Part shown: one piece after another, positions 1-17,088 of the stretch | Position numbering within the stretch: the first letter of the stretch is position 1 | Layout: each line of letters begins with the position of its first letter | Assembly (NCBI RefSeq): GCF_000208865.1 | Contig: NC_018395.1 | Location: 1,519,920-1,583,919 of the forward strand | DNA: 64,000 nt | Direction of reading: 5' to 3' | Origin: Neospora caninum Liverpool | Lineage: Eukaryota > Apicomplexa > Conoidasida > Eucoccidiorida > Sarcocystidae | Notes under the pieces: generated by a model | The model's input: the letters and a program-made list of their open reading frames with translations, nothing else | Database searches by the model: none | Told to the model about the DNA's origin: nothing | Position numbers and translations under genes: made by a program

Positions 1-2602
1 GCAAACTCGAAGAGCCCCAGCCCGTCTCTGCGTGTGGTGAGATGGCATTCGGTCAAATTACTCCTTCCCGGTTTGGTACCTCTCAGATTCTCCTCAGCTC
101 AAGCCAAGGCAACCTTGATTAAAGCGTGTACCATTAGGCATACCGTTATTCGTGATCGTCCGCTGAGCCCTCTCGTGTATGAGGCAAACAGCTTTGTTGA
201 CCTGCCAGAAAGAAGAGTTTCTTGTTTTGGGGGCATGGGTTATCAGGACGGACCGCCTCGCGATTCAGGAACGCAACGTTCCAAAAAACGGTTTCTGCCG
301 GGTGTCACTCTACGTGAGACGTATTGCAGACGGCAGGAGTGGTCAGGTGCCCACACAATACCGGAGCCATATCCGTTTTGCTGCTGAAAAAAAGCTGAGC
401 GGAATTCAAAACGAACCACCCTGTCCTTCAAACCTGACAAGCGGGGCGCTTCTATTTTCTTGCGACTGTGTATGAGTGTGTCTCCCCATTTCCACTTTAC
501 CTCGATACACGAAACACAAACGCCACGAGTGTTTCTGCATTTCTGGGACATACGAACCAGAGAGTCCTAGTGCCGCAATCTTGCCTTCAGGTCAGACTTA
601 TCAAGAAGTCCGCAACACTCGTGTGTCGTGGGCACTGAATCGTTCCAAAAAATTCCCATGTGTCGTAGAGGTGCACAGGAAAACGGAACGTGTCGTGCTG
701 AGCAGCGCGCCGGCTTGTGGGGGCTGGCGCTGTCGTCTACCCCTGAGAAGGACGGAAGCGACTGTTACTCTTCTCTCCGTCTTGTGTAACTGTGGAGCTC
801 TTGACTGTTCGCATTGTGGCAGAAAATGGCGAATGCGTGCTCGCCGCAGGGTGGGGCGTGACTAGCGGACATGCCCTCAGAAATCCCGAATCACGGGAAC
901 ACCCAGATGCATGGCATTCCTCCCTCTGGAAACGATCAGGCCTTTTCACTGACACAGCCCAGTCACGGAACGACGGTCTCTACAGTGATTACAATGAGAA
1001 CCCTTCATCCGCCCACCGGATATCTCTTCGGGAAACGCTGTCGGATTCCCCAGGTACAAGACTACGTACGTGATAATGCTGCCCCATACGGAAAGTTCTA
1101 AAAGCACTTGCTCGCTCCATGTCATGCGTCTGATAGCGTTAATCGGCACAAAACCTATTCTGGACTCTCCCTCTGTCCAGGCAAGGCACACAACCGGCGT
1201 GCTTTCGTAGACCAAGATCAGGTCCGTGGGTCTCTCCACTCTTATGCCCCTGGCACAGCTTGCGTCTACGAGTAACACACTGTCGTTTCCGATCCGAAAA
1301 AAGCGATCGACTCGACATTTGTGAAGCTCCTTAACATGTTTGAATCACCCCTTGGCGATTGCGAAGCGACACAGAGGATAATTGTTGCCTGAAGTTCCCC
1401 TGGTTGCCAATCACTGGAAGTCTCTTTACGGCAATGTTTGGCCCGGCAGATGGCAGAGGTACGCCTCTGCGTCTTTTTCACTTATGTTTTTGCCTCCTCC
1501 GAACTGGAGTGAGACAAACGGAGGAGCGCTCTGGTTGATACCAGCAAGCGGTCGGCGTCTTTCCGCGTCCTGATCTCGTTCGATTGGATTGGGCCGCTTT
1601 CTGCGCCTACATATTCGCGTAGTATGTCCACATCTCGTCCTGTGTAATTACACGCATTTGTTCACGTGGATTGTGTAGAGAGGGCGAGGCAAGATGTCAA
1701 AAGGATGCGCGACACAGTCGGAAACGAATGCACATTATCCATAGCTTCGCCTGGGCGCATGCAGGCCAAGGGATACAACCTCCTCCTTGCGGACGGTGTC
1801 GAATTTCCCGAAAACTCTACACTTGGCAGTTTTCGCAGCACAATGGCACCCGCTTTTAGTTCTTTTCCTTCTCTGTGTCTCCCCTGAGGGTTTACCGCTG
1901 CCACAACTCCCATTTTGAGGCGTGGATATCTGCGTCATCTGCACGCTCGCCGCCCTCCGTAGTGCTTTTTTATGCATGCGCTTCGCGTGAGGCAGTCCAG
2001 TGTGTGTACCCCGATGCTTCGCCCCAGTTGCTGGGTACGTGCCTGAGCAGCGCGCGCGAATCATCGGGTTTTTCTCTCCAGTTCTCTTTTGCTGCTCCTC
2101 GCAAATGCTCCTCTCTTCCCCACATTGCTTTTTGGACCGAATTTCTTCACAACCTCCGGCCGTTTGTCTCGGTGTTCAGGGGGGCAAAAGGGGACTGGGA
2201 AGAGAAGAGAGCATGCCTGCGCTGCCGGTCCCAACAGTTCCGCGGTTTTTCTTCTCGAGCAGCGAAAAGCAGTTTGAAGTAGCACATCTCCTCCACATGT
2301 CTCCGAGACCCTTTCCTTCTGTTGCTCTCCTCATCCGACAGATACCCGCAGCCCGTCCGGGCGCATTTCTTCACTCTGGAAAAAGAAGTTCCCCCCGTGT
2401 CATCTCTAGGCCATTTTGTCTCTGCTGCGTAGTCTCGTCTCTCCAGCTCTCTCCCTACCGGTGCCTCGCAGTCTTTTCTTTTCCTCGCTCGACAGACCTC
2501 TTGCAGAGTGCGTGCTGTGGCAACTAGGGTGTCTTCTCTCCCTCATTTCCCCCCGCTCCTCCCAGTTTCCCGTCTTCTCGTTCGTCTTTCCCCGCTCGCA
2601 AA
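1..2602. other. Intergenic / 5' leader region, no gene recognised
   Basis: No open frame here has recognisable family motifs or a convincing chain of splice sites. The last 500 bases become pyrimidine-rich (long CT stretches from about 2060 to 2600) and end in the aaaATGg start of the ATP synthase gamma gene, so this part is probably its promoter and 5' UTR. The first 2 kb may hold the untranslated part of a gene lying outside the window. Confidence 0.5.
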
Positions 2603-5600
2603 ATGGCGGCTCTGGCTTCACTGTCTTCATCTGGCGCCCTGCGCTGCATGCGGCCCTCCCCTGCGGCACAAAACCTGCTTCCTCTGCACTCCGCTTTCGG
2701 CCAGCAGACGCGGAACTTCGGCGCTGGCGACTTGAAGATTGTCGCCGCTCGCATGAAGTCGGTCAAATCGATTCAGAAGGTGAGGCGAAGAAGCGAGAAA
2801 GAGACAAAGAGCGGAAGGGACGAAGGAAGGGCGCACTCCGTTTCTAGGGATAGGGGAAGCTTGGAACATCGAAAACGGGAACTGGGCGTTGCCGTGCACC
2901 ACAAACCGCCACTTCTATCGTTTTCACGTAAGAAGGAGAAACTTCCCGTTGCGCCTTTCGTGTCGCGTGGTGATTTCTCCGTGTCGAGTTCGCATCTCGT
3001 TCTTCCCTTGCGTCGACATCGTCAAACATGCCTGATCGTCATCTCAGTCGGCAGATGCGCCGCTCAACACCCCTGCTGGTGGTTTTGTGTTTCCTGTAAA
3101 ATCCACACAGGGTGTAACCCATTGACTTGCCAGAGACTCTCAGTCCGAGGCAGACTGGTTGAGACGACTCGTGGGCTTCCGTGTTTTGTCTTCAGATCAC
3201 AAAAGCGATGAAGATGGTGGCGGCGTCCAAACTCCGAATGGACCAAAGACGCCTGGAGAACGGTCTCCCCTTCGCGACCCCGGTTCAAGTAAGACGCAGG
3301 CGTCTGAGGACTTTAAAACGCTAAAACCCCAAACACGTGTGTCGGCCACATGTCCGGAACGTCTCGAAACTGGAGTTCGAGGAAACGCTGCCTCAAGTTT
3401 GCGGCTTTGTTCTCTCCCCAAAGGCGCCTCTCTCTGGGGTTCCCCACCCCGTTTGAATTTTGTCTCACGCATTCGCGGTGGTGAAGAAGCCCCAAGCCCC
3501 TGTTAGGACCAGTCTCGTTGGGCACTCTCTCTTGATTCTGCTTTCTGTCCAAAAATTGACTGCACGGGCGTTAAACCAATACGTGGAGATTCCGTGCGTC
3601 GTCACAGGCCTGGGTTTTCCCGCTGTGAACGCGTGCAGTGCCGGAAGAGTCGAGCGCGCTGTAGAGAAGGCGTGTAAGTGCCTGACTTTCGAGCCGGGCG
3701 TTCTGTCCTGTCTGGCCCACATTTTCTGAAAAGTCGAGTTTCTTTCCTCGGCAGAAAGCTACACCAAACTTCCTCTCTTACGTGTTTGTTGACTGCGCCT
3801 CCCGCGCTGTCTCCCTCACCTTTCAGGTATATTGGAGAGAAAAACTCCCAAAACGTGTGCTGAGACGCTGAGCAGCTTTGATGCAGTGTGAATTGCCTGT
3901 ATCGTGCGTCTTTCCTTCAGAAACTCATTCAGCGGATTCCCATTGATTCGAAGGAAAAAGGCACCCTTGCCATTCTCGCCCTCTCCTCAGGTGAGCAATC
4001 TGTTTGCGACTCCTAAGCAATGAAAACTCGAAAAATAAACAAGCATCCAAAAATGCATTTCCCACGCGAATGCACACGAATATTTATGTGCTTCATATAC
4101 ATAGATATCTCTTTTTTCAGCTGTCGAGACAGATCATATGTGCCCCGGCCGACGTACTGGCACGCGCGCGATGTTCCGTTTGTGTCTCTGCTGCCGTTGA
4201 CGCAAGGTTTGAGAAACCAGAGACTAGAAAACATTGCAGGACACACTCGGAGGAATTCGACGGTTAGCAAAAAGGGATGTATCCCGTCGTTTGGGGGTTT
4301 GTTGCCTTTCTCCCGAGCGTTGAGTTTCTGAGGGTTTTATTTCCTAGATGCTCTAAACGCGCGTTTTTTTCACGTCCGGTAAGCAAGGGGCGAGTAAGAC
4401 GTTGAGGAGCCCAACTTCGGAAACCAGTTCCCGTCGCGTTGCAGGGGCTGAACTCTTCGGTTTCGCCTCCTCTGCAGGCCTTTTCTTGATTCCGCAAGCG
4501 CGCTGTGTGGGCTTTTTGATTTTTCAGACAAGGGTCTGTGCGGCGGCGTGAACAGCTTTGTGGCGAAGCAGACCCGAATCGTGATCAAAGAGAACGAAAT
4601 GGGTGGCAACGCAGTCCACGTGTACGGCGTTGGAGACAAAATTCGCTCTGCCTTGCAGAGAACGTTCGGCGACCGCTTCAAACGCATCATAACAGAAGTG
4701 ACGAGATTTCCCTGGAACTTTGGCCAAGCCTGCCTCGTCGCCGAGAGGCTCATGCAGGTAGGAAGCAAACGGGCGCTCCCTCCGACCCAAATTCTACATG
4801 TGCACGAAGATGTATCTAAACAAAGAATACATTCGTATTCACACAAAGCAAGAGCACAGGCATAAATATGTATATACAGTTTCGGTACGCTGCTAGCGGC
4901 AGAGGTGATCACGCGGCGGTAGAGACTTTGGAGATTCGTAGTTGTCTTTCGCCGACTTTTGCTTTTAGACTACTTTCGTGTATCTGCTCGCGTAGCCGCC
5001 TGTTCCAATTTGCATGTTTCTCGCTGTAGGTTTCGTGCGTGTACAGATTCGTGCGTTTCGCGGGTCACACCAGGCGAAGGCGCCGGGTTTGAATCGGCGC
5101 GTTTCCTCCGTTTACGGGACAGACACCAGACCTCCAATTTCCGAGTTTTTCGGACAGGAGAGTAAAGTGTGGCATGCGGCCTTCTGTTTTTCCCAGGACA
5201 ACCCTGCTCGACTTATGGTGATTTACAACCACTTCAAGTCGGCCGTTGCGTACGACACTCTTACGCTCAACGTCTTGACCCCTACGCAGGCTGCCCAGAG
5301 CGCGAAGGAGCAGTTGAACGCTTTCGAATTCGAGCCGGAGAAAATCGAGGTGTGGAAAGATCTCCAAGACTTCTACTACGCTTGCACAGTTTTTGGCTGC
5401 ATGCTCGACAATATCGCCTCTGAACAGGTGAGCCATCCGTCTTTTTGTCAAGATGCGCACGCGCTGTCGCGTTCTCGTGTCTCCGCAAGGCTAGCGAGAC
5501 TGTGCGCTTGAGGGGGTTCAGGAGAGAGGGGAGAAATGGGGCTACCCCGCAAGGCTTCGCGCATGCAAGGACAACCCTTGCGGGGTTGTTGAGTTGTTCG

Positions 5601-6111
5601 AAAACACCTCGTTGCCACGCTTGCTCTCCTCGCTGCTCAGCCTCGAAAAGGAAAACGAACGGAACTCAGCGGGGTGCACCCTGTCGAGTCCACCTTCTGC
5701 CGGCGTTTTTTTCATGCACAAAAATGTGTATTTTTGTATGCCTCTCGATGTGTACTGGTATTTAGAAGGTGTCGGGGAATGCTTCCAGCGAAAAGTGTGT
5801 ATGTCTCCACATGTGTATCTAGTTACATTTACGTATGTGTACCGACAAATGGCGGAATCGATATGCATGTGTGAATAGTTAAAGAGTTGCCTGTGCGCGA
5901 GAGACTTGATACAAGAGGGTTTTCGCTACTTGGGACACATCTGTGCGGACGCGATTCTCTGCAGAGCGCCCGCATGAGTGCCATGGACAACGCGTCGACA
6001 AATGCTGGAGAAATGATCTCTTCCTTGACGCTGCGGTACAACCGAGCGAGGCAGGCGAAGATTACAACTGAGCTCGTGGAAATTATCTCTGGCGCCAATG
6101 CGCTTGAGTAA
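2603..6111 (+). CDS. ATPG: ATP synthase F1 subunit gamma, mitochondrial (6 exons)
   Basis: Central rotor-stalk subunit of mitochondrial F1Fo ATP synthase; it turns inside the alpha3beta3 head and couples proton flow to ATP synthesis in the matrix. Exons by splice sites and frame: 2603-2779, 3196-3288, 3921-3990, 4528-4757, 5197-5427 and 5965-6111, giving 315 residues, close to the mitochondrial family length. Residues 1 to about 40 are Ala/Ser/Arg-rich with no acidic residue, as in a transit peptide. The N-terminal helix carries [14 protein letters not shown] across the exon 1/2 junction, exon 4 starts with [10 protein letters not shown], and the C-terminal helix has [11 protein letters not shown] and [16 protein letters not shown], all gamma signatures. 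Every exon phase agrees. The start was chosen for its aaaATGg context and transit-like N-terminus. It converges on the minus-strand gene ending at 6963. Very secure. Confidence 0.96.
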
Positions 6112-6962
6112 AAGCCCAGTGTGCCAACCGAACGCAAGCAACAGATGCATGTTTGCTGTATCTGTGTCGGGCTGGAGGCGGCCGGGGTTTTCTGAAGGGC
6201 TTTTTTCGCAAGGCACTTCTCACGCAAAACCGAAGAAATGAGGATATCTGCGTTCATCCGTACACGAATTTCTCCGACACTTTGGTTTCTCTTCCGAAAA
6301 AAACGAATCAAGAACCGTTTCAGGCGCATCTCTACGCGCGGTGTCGCGGTAATGTCGTGCACCGATCCACACGTAGCTCTGCATTCATATCTGTATGTGT
6401 ATATGTGAATATGTGTGTAGGTTGCGGTGTGTGTGGGTGTGCACCTGTTCTCTCGCTGAAGAGCGTGGAGGAGGCTTTTTGTTTTTCCTTGCGACTTTGT
6501 CGCCTTTTGTTTCTTATTGTGCTTTGTAAGCGTGTTGTCTGTTTTGAGTTTGAGTGTGCATTCCGCGCTCTCTCACTCGACCGTCTCTGTGTCTCCGAAA
6601 AGATTGCTGCCAGTCGAACTGTAGATTCCTATAAATAATTAATACGTGTAAACAGAGGTGCCGGCTAATATAATAGTTTTGCAGTTGGAGCGACATCGAC
6701 AAAGGAATCTCTGCAAAGCGGATACGACGCCTCGACAGTCAGTTTCCCGGAGTTACCCATCCCTTGAAAAGCCGCACAGGCCTTACCCCCCCAACGAAGT
6801 CTTTGTGCTCGTCTGCGCATTTGCACCGATAATCATATGTGTGGTACTTAGCCGATTTGTACGCGGGTAGCCAGACCCCCCCCCCTAGCGCGAGTGGGAG
6901 TCGGCCACACAGCAATACAGGGAACTGTTTTTACTCAGCTAGCCCGGTAGGTAAAGAACGTT
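6112..6962. other. Convergent 3' intergenic region
   Basis: This space lies between the stop of the ATP synthase gamma gene and the stop of the minus-strand MDH1B-like gene. It should hold both 3' UTRs. I see TG-rich runs near 6390-6440 and no supportable gene. Confidence 0.6.
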
Positions 6963-13151
<6,189 letters not shown>

Positions 13152-14576
13152 TTTTCACGCAATCATTTTACACCAATATGTGACAATACGTCTAATATAC
13201 CTAGGTGGATATATAGACGTATAAATACACATCTACAAACGGAGCGAAATCTCAACGTACCCCTTGTTTTAGCTATAAACGTGTATGTCCACCTATGTTC
13301 CTAACTTGTTCCCCGTCTATCTCCCTCGTTACCTGCCTTTATTTGGCTACCAGTTGAGTGTATTTTTGCTGCCTGTTTGCGAACCTATCTCTCGATATGC
13401 ATATCTCTTTCAATCTTTCTGGGCCTGCGGATATGCCTGTCGGGCAGAAAGCTGGAGAGAGGCTATTGCACCGCTGGAGGGAGAATGAAGCCCTCCGAAA
13501 GAACGGGTGAATTTTTTATCCACATGCCAGAGAGCCACGGGACCATCAGTTTCGCCTGCAAATCTCCCGCTTGCGAAACTGCAGGAGGGATTTCTGTTGG
13601 CAGCTCAAATATTGAGACACCGAGGAAAAGCTGTTCATCGACGAGAATGGTTCGTTCGCCGTCACAACAGATCGTTTCGCTTTCTCGCTGATTTTCAACC
13701 GATCACGCCACGGGTATCTAGCATGCGCGGCCTAAACGGAGGCAACTTTAGAGGAGACCGATCTGGGCGGAATGAAGAGATACAAAGGGCGACTCTGTCG
13801 GGGCAATGCCCAGAACAAGAAGCAGTAATTTCTCCGTATTCGTTACATAAAGTTTGTTCGGCGAGTCACTGAGACAAGAAGTCCGACGTAAAGAAACTGA
13901 TGGATGTCGTTTTTCGCGGCCACGCGTAAAGATCAGACTCTTGCGCCTTGGATCAGGACGCCTTGTCGAGACTCTTGCGCCTTGGATCAGGACGCCTTGT
14001 CCAAGAGGCTCGTGTGTGTGTGTGTGTGTGCACAGAAGAAATGCAAACGAGCCTCCAGCATGTGCCTGCTTTTTTTGTTTGTCTTCAACCCAGTGTATTT
14101 GGCCCTTCACTCGTGACAGATTTTGTGGCGATTTGTAGGCACCCTCGCCATTTTATTTGTGTAGCTGGTTCTAAGCTGGGATTAGTATTGCCACCCAAGC
14201 AAGCAAGGCGATGGGTTTCGTTATATCGCTTACTATAAAGTCTAGGTGCTGCCCTCCCCTCTGAGCATCCCTTCCATTTGAAACACACTTTTCTCCTCGC
14301 GCTTAAGAGTGTTGCCATGCGACGGGCCCCGCACTCCTACACATTAACATTTGGACAATACAACGAAGTTGTCCGTCCCGCCCAAGACCTGAATGTCCTT
14401 CTTATTTTGCCTTTTATTTCGGAACGGCGCATCTGGGTAGCTCTGTCATTTTTGCCGCAACATTTGTTGTAACTGGTTCCTTCTCTTGTTTACTTTTGTG
14501 CGCGAACCTGCCGCCCTCTTGCTTGCCAATCAAAAACGTCGTCTTGCTGAACACTTACCTTTAGGCAGTGAGGAAC
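13152..14576. other. Divergent intergenic region (putative bidirectional promoter)
   Basis: About 1.4 kb between the start of the MDH1B-like gene (reading left) and the start of the thioredoxin gene (reading right). No coding exon is supported. It holds a 34-base tandem duplication (13937-14004) followed by a short GT run. A possible acceptor (ctttag) sits just before the thioredoxin ATG, so that gene may have a 5' UTR intron here. Confidence 0.55.
13937..14004. repeat. 34-bp tandem duplication
   Basis: The unit beginning ACTCTTGCGCCTTGGATCAG is present twice head to tail with a 34-base period and near identity, then a (GT)n run. It lies in the spacer between two divergent genes and is not coding. 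Confidence 0.85.
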
Positions 14577-14945
14577 ATGGCAGCGACGAAGTCCATCCAG
14601 ACACCCGTCACTGATGACGAGCATTTTAAGTCTCTCATTTACAATGCAGAAGACCCCAGACTGTTTGTGGTCGATACATTCACTGCTGCATGGGGTCCCT
14701 GTCAGAGTGTGCTCCCTGCACTCTCCAGTTTAGTGCCGTTGATCGACGACTTCGAGGAACGGTGCCAGCTCCTAACCGCCGATTCAGCCTTGGTCCCTGA
14801 GTTAGGCAAGTATCACGGGACATCCCAGCCAAAATTCCTGTTCTACAAGGATGGGACATTGGTGAAAGAGATCACTGGAGCTGACGCCCCTGCAATCACG
14901 AAAGCGATCTTCGCGTTGATTCCCGAGGCTCCCAGGCCTTCGTAG
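14577..14945 (+). CDS. Thioredoxin-fold protein, outer-arm dynein/NME8 type, degenerate active site
   Basis: A 122-residue single-domain thioredoxin. The fold is visible as a beta strand (LFVVDTFTAAWGPC), a long helix, a strand before the cis-Pro loop (SQPKFLFYKDG), and a C-terminal GADAPAITKAI helix. That last segment is typical of the dynein outer-arm light chain thioredoxins and NME8/TXNDC3 (GANAP). The usual WCGPC is AWGPC here: the nucleophilic first Cys position is Trp and only the second Cys remains, so classical disulfide reductase activity is unlikely. A role in protein docking, perhaps in the microgamete axoneme, is inference. I chose ATG 14577, the only ATG before the domain. An acceptor-like site just upstream allows a 5' UTR intron. 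No targeting sequence is seen. Confidence 0.85.
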   Translation: MAATKSIQTPVTDDEHFKSLIYNAEDPRLFVVDTFTAAWGPCQSVLPALSSLVPLIDDFEERCQLLTADSALVPELGKYHGTSQPKFLFYKDGTLVKEITGADAPAITKAIFALIPEAPRPS

Positions 14946-17088
14946 AATGCCAAACACGATCTCCTGTCGCTCCTTCCTGAAACTGCGTCCTTCGACTCGA
15001 TAAAAGTGCAATTCCCAGCATTTACGCCTTCCTTCTGCTCAAGGGTGTGGACAGGAACGCGAATCATGGTACGCAGGCGCCGAGTCTAGTCAGGCGCGCT
15101 GCGAGAACTAAGAACAAAACGCAAAATGAGGAGCAGAGCTGAATCGCACAGACGATCTCGTCGGATCTTAGGGCTCTCTCTGGCAGGCCGCATGAAACCA
15201 GCTTGCAATGTCAACCAAGACTCCCTTTCTGATTAAAAACACGTGAAAGAAAGAGGCTGCTTCTCATGTGACGCCCGTGCACTGCTTGATAACACGAATC
15301 ACAGGTTCTAATTTTTCACAGATTCTAATCATTGTGCGGGGGCCTTTGGTTGTTGTGGAAATGATGGGAAAGAGACGACAGTTCCCACAAACGAAAGGAG
15401 GGGGGAAAACGGACAAGTGCGACCCCTGATTTGCCAGCCGAGTTGGAGTTATATGTGTTTTAGAGTTTTCTCAGTGTCCATGCCTCGAGGAACAGGGGGA
15501 GTCACGAGTAGATGGAGGCTGCCGAAGAGAGGCAAACGCACTCGAGTCCTGTTTGGCTCAAGGAGCATTTCGTTCATGCCATCAACAAAGCCATGGAGGT
15601 AGCGCGTAATGTATTGGTATCTTTGTAGCTGCGCGAATGCATATATTTAGATCGATAGGCAGATATGTATTTCCGTGCAACTCGACTCGGCGACAAATCG
15701 TTGAGCGTCACAGAGGACTTGGAACTGACAGAAGCCGTGAGGCGATTCAGAGAGGCAACGACTTTAGGGAGTTCATTGTACAGCGGCGTAAGAACGTCAG
15801 ATTTTCACACGGAGATTTAGGTAGACCGTTAACTCCTTTTGGGGCCTCTAATGTACATGTCTTCGTCACGAATGGTGCATCCTCCACAGCCTTGGCAAGC
15901 GTACGGCCCTTGCTCCACAGTTGTCAAGCCATGCTGTGATATGCACCAACTGTGTCTATGTTATGCAGTGTCATCGGAGATAAACTCTAGATTTAGCATT
16001 CTTCTACAGCTACAGTAACTGCTGTTGTAGCGGTTAACCTTTCCTGTTCCTTACGTCCTAGGGGCATGCAATACCAATCAGATTCGATCTAACGTCGAGG
16101 TCGTGTCCTTTCTCTCTCAGTGAATCCCCTTCGGTTGTTCTCACCTATTTTTATGTATTTCTTTCCCTAGAACCGTATTCTCAGAAGGTTGCTGGGGGCC
16201 ACGTTTGAGAAAGACAGCCCTTGCCGTCTCGAACGCTGAAATTTCTACCACGTTTCTGCCATCTCTTCGTTTGGAGACCTGGTGTGTCTGCCTCTCTTCT
16301 CTCCTTTCGTCTTCTTTGGCTCCGGAAAAGCTTGTACCGCTAAGCAGTGGCGATACCTTAGGAAACATTCGAGTTTCTTCGCTCCCGGTGCACCGCGCGA
16401 CGCGACTCGGAAGAGGAACTCCGAAAAAAAACAGAAGCGTGCGGAAAAAAAACACATCTGCGGCCTTTGTGCTGTCGCTTTTGGTTGATCCGTACACCCC
16501 CCTGTCGAGGAAGCAGCATGCCAGTAAATCCGTCTGCCGTTTCTTTCTGACAAACTGTGAGGCAGCGCGCGGCGCAAGCGTCGGAATCGAGTTGATGAAA
16601 AATTATATCCGTGAATACATGCACGGAACTCATTTATACGTTTACGTAGATGTGCGCAGACGGCTAAAGATGTACAGTTCACTCCGATGTTGAAGTCACA
16701 CAATCTGCCCACGCAACCCAGGATGAGAAGCTAGTGACCGTGGAGAACACATGACACCACGTGCTCACAGACGAAACAGAAAGCAGGCGCTTTTCTTGAG
16801 GGCCCGCCAACAGACACCGCTTTCCTCAGTACACGATCGTACACCCGAAAAAAGAGAAATAGAGAGTGGACTGAATGAAGCGCAGACGCTTCGTATGGTT
16901 CTGATACCAGCACTTTTTGTGGACACTCCCACAAGATGGTTCACACGTCACCGGACACAGCACGGGTGAGTTTTGTTTCAGGGGTTGAGATTTCGACAGT
17001 CGATGCGCCCCAGGTTCCCTCCAGTGTCTGACCCAGTTGCCGAAAACGGCAGTTTCTCAAATACGCGGAAGGGCCACCGTGTCCCGCT
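14946..17088. other. Convergent intergenic region, no gene recognised
   Basis: This lies between the thioredoxin stop and the 3' end of the minus-strand reductase gene. I see no exon chain or family motif in either direction. It contains one copy of a 22-base word at 16062-16083 that recurs near 33.5 kb. Confidence 0.5.
16062..16083. repeat. 22-bp dispersed exact repeat, copy 1
   Basis: GGGCATGCAATACCAATCAG plus two further bases is identical to a copy at about 33502-33523. The flanks differ. It may be part of a dispersed element or a mitochondrial-derived fragment; I cannot tell. Confidence 0.6.

Noticed and set aside
5080..5100. Short GCGCCG/CGGCGC hairpin around a TTTGAAT loop
   Set aside because: A six-base stem in an ATP synthase gamma intron with no other tRNA or regulatory structure; plausible by chance.
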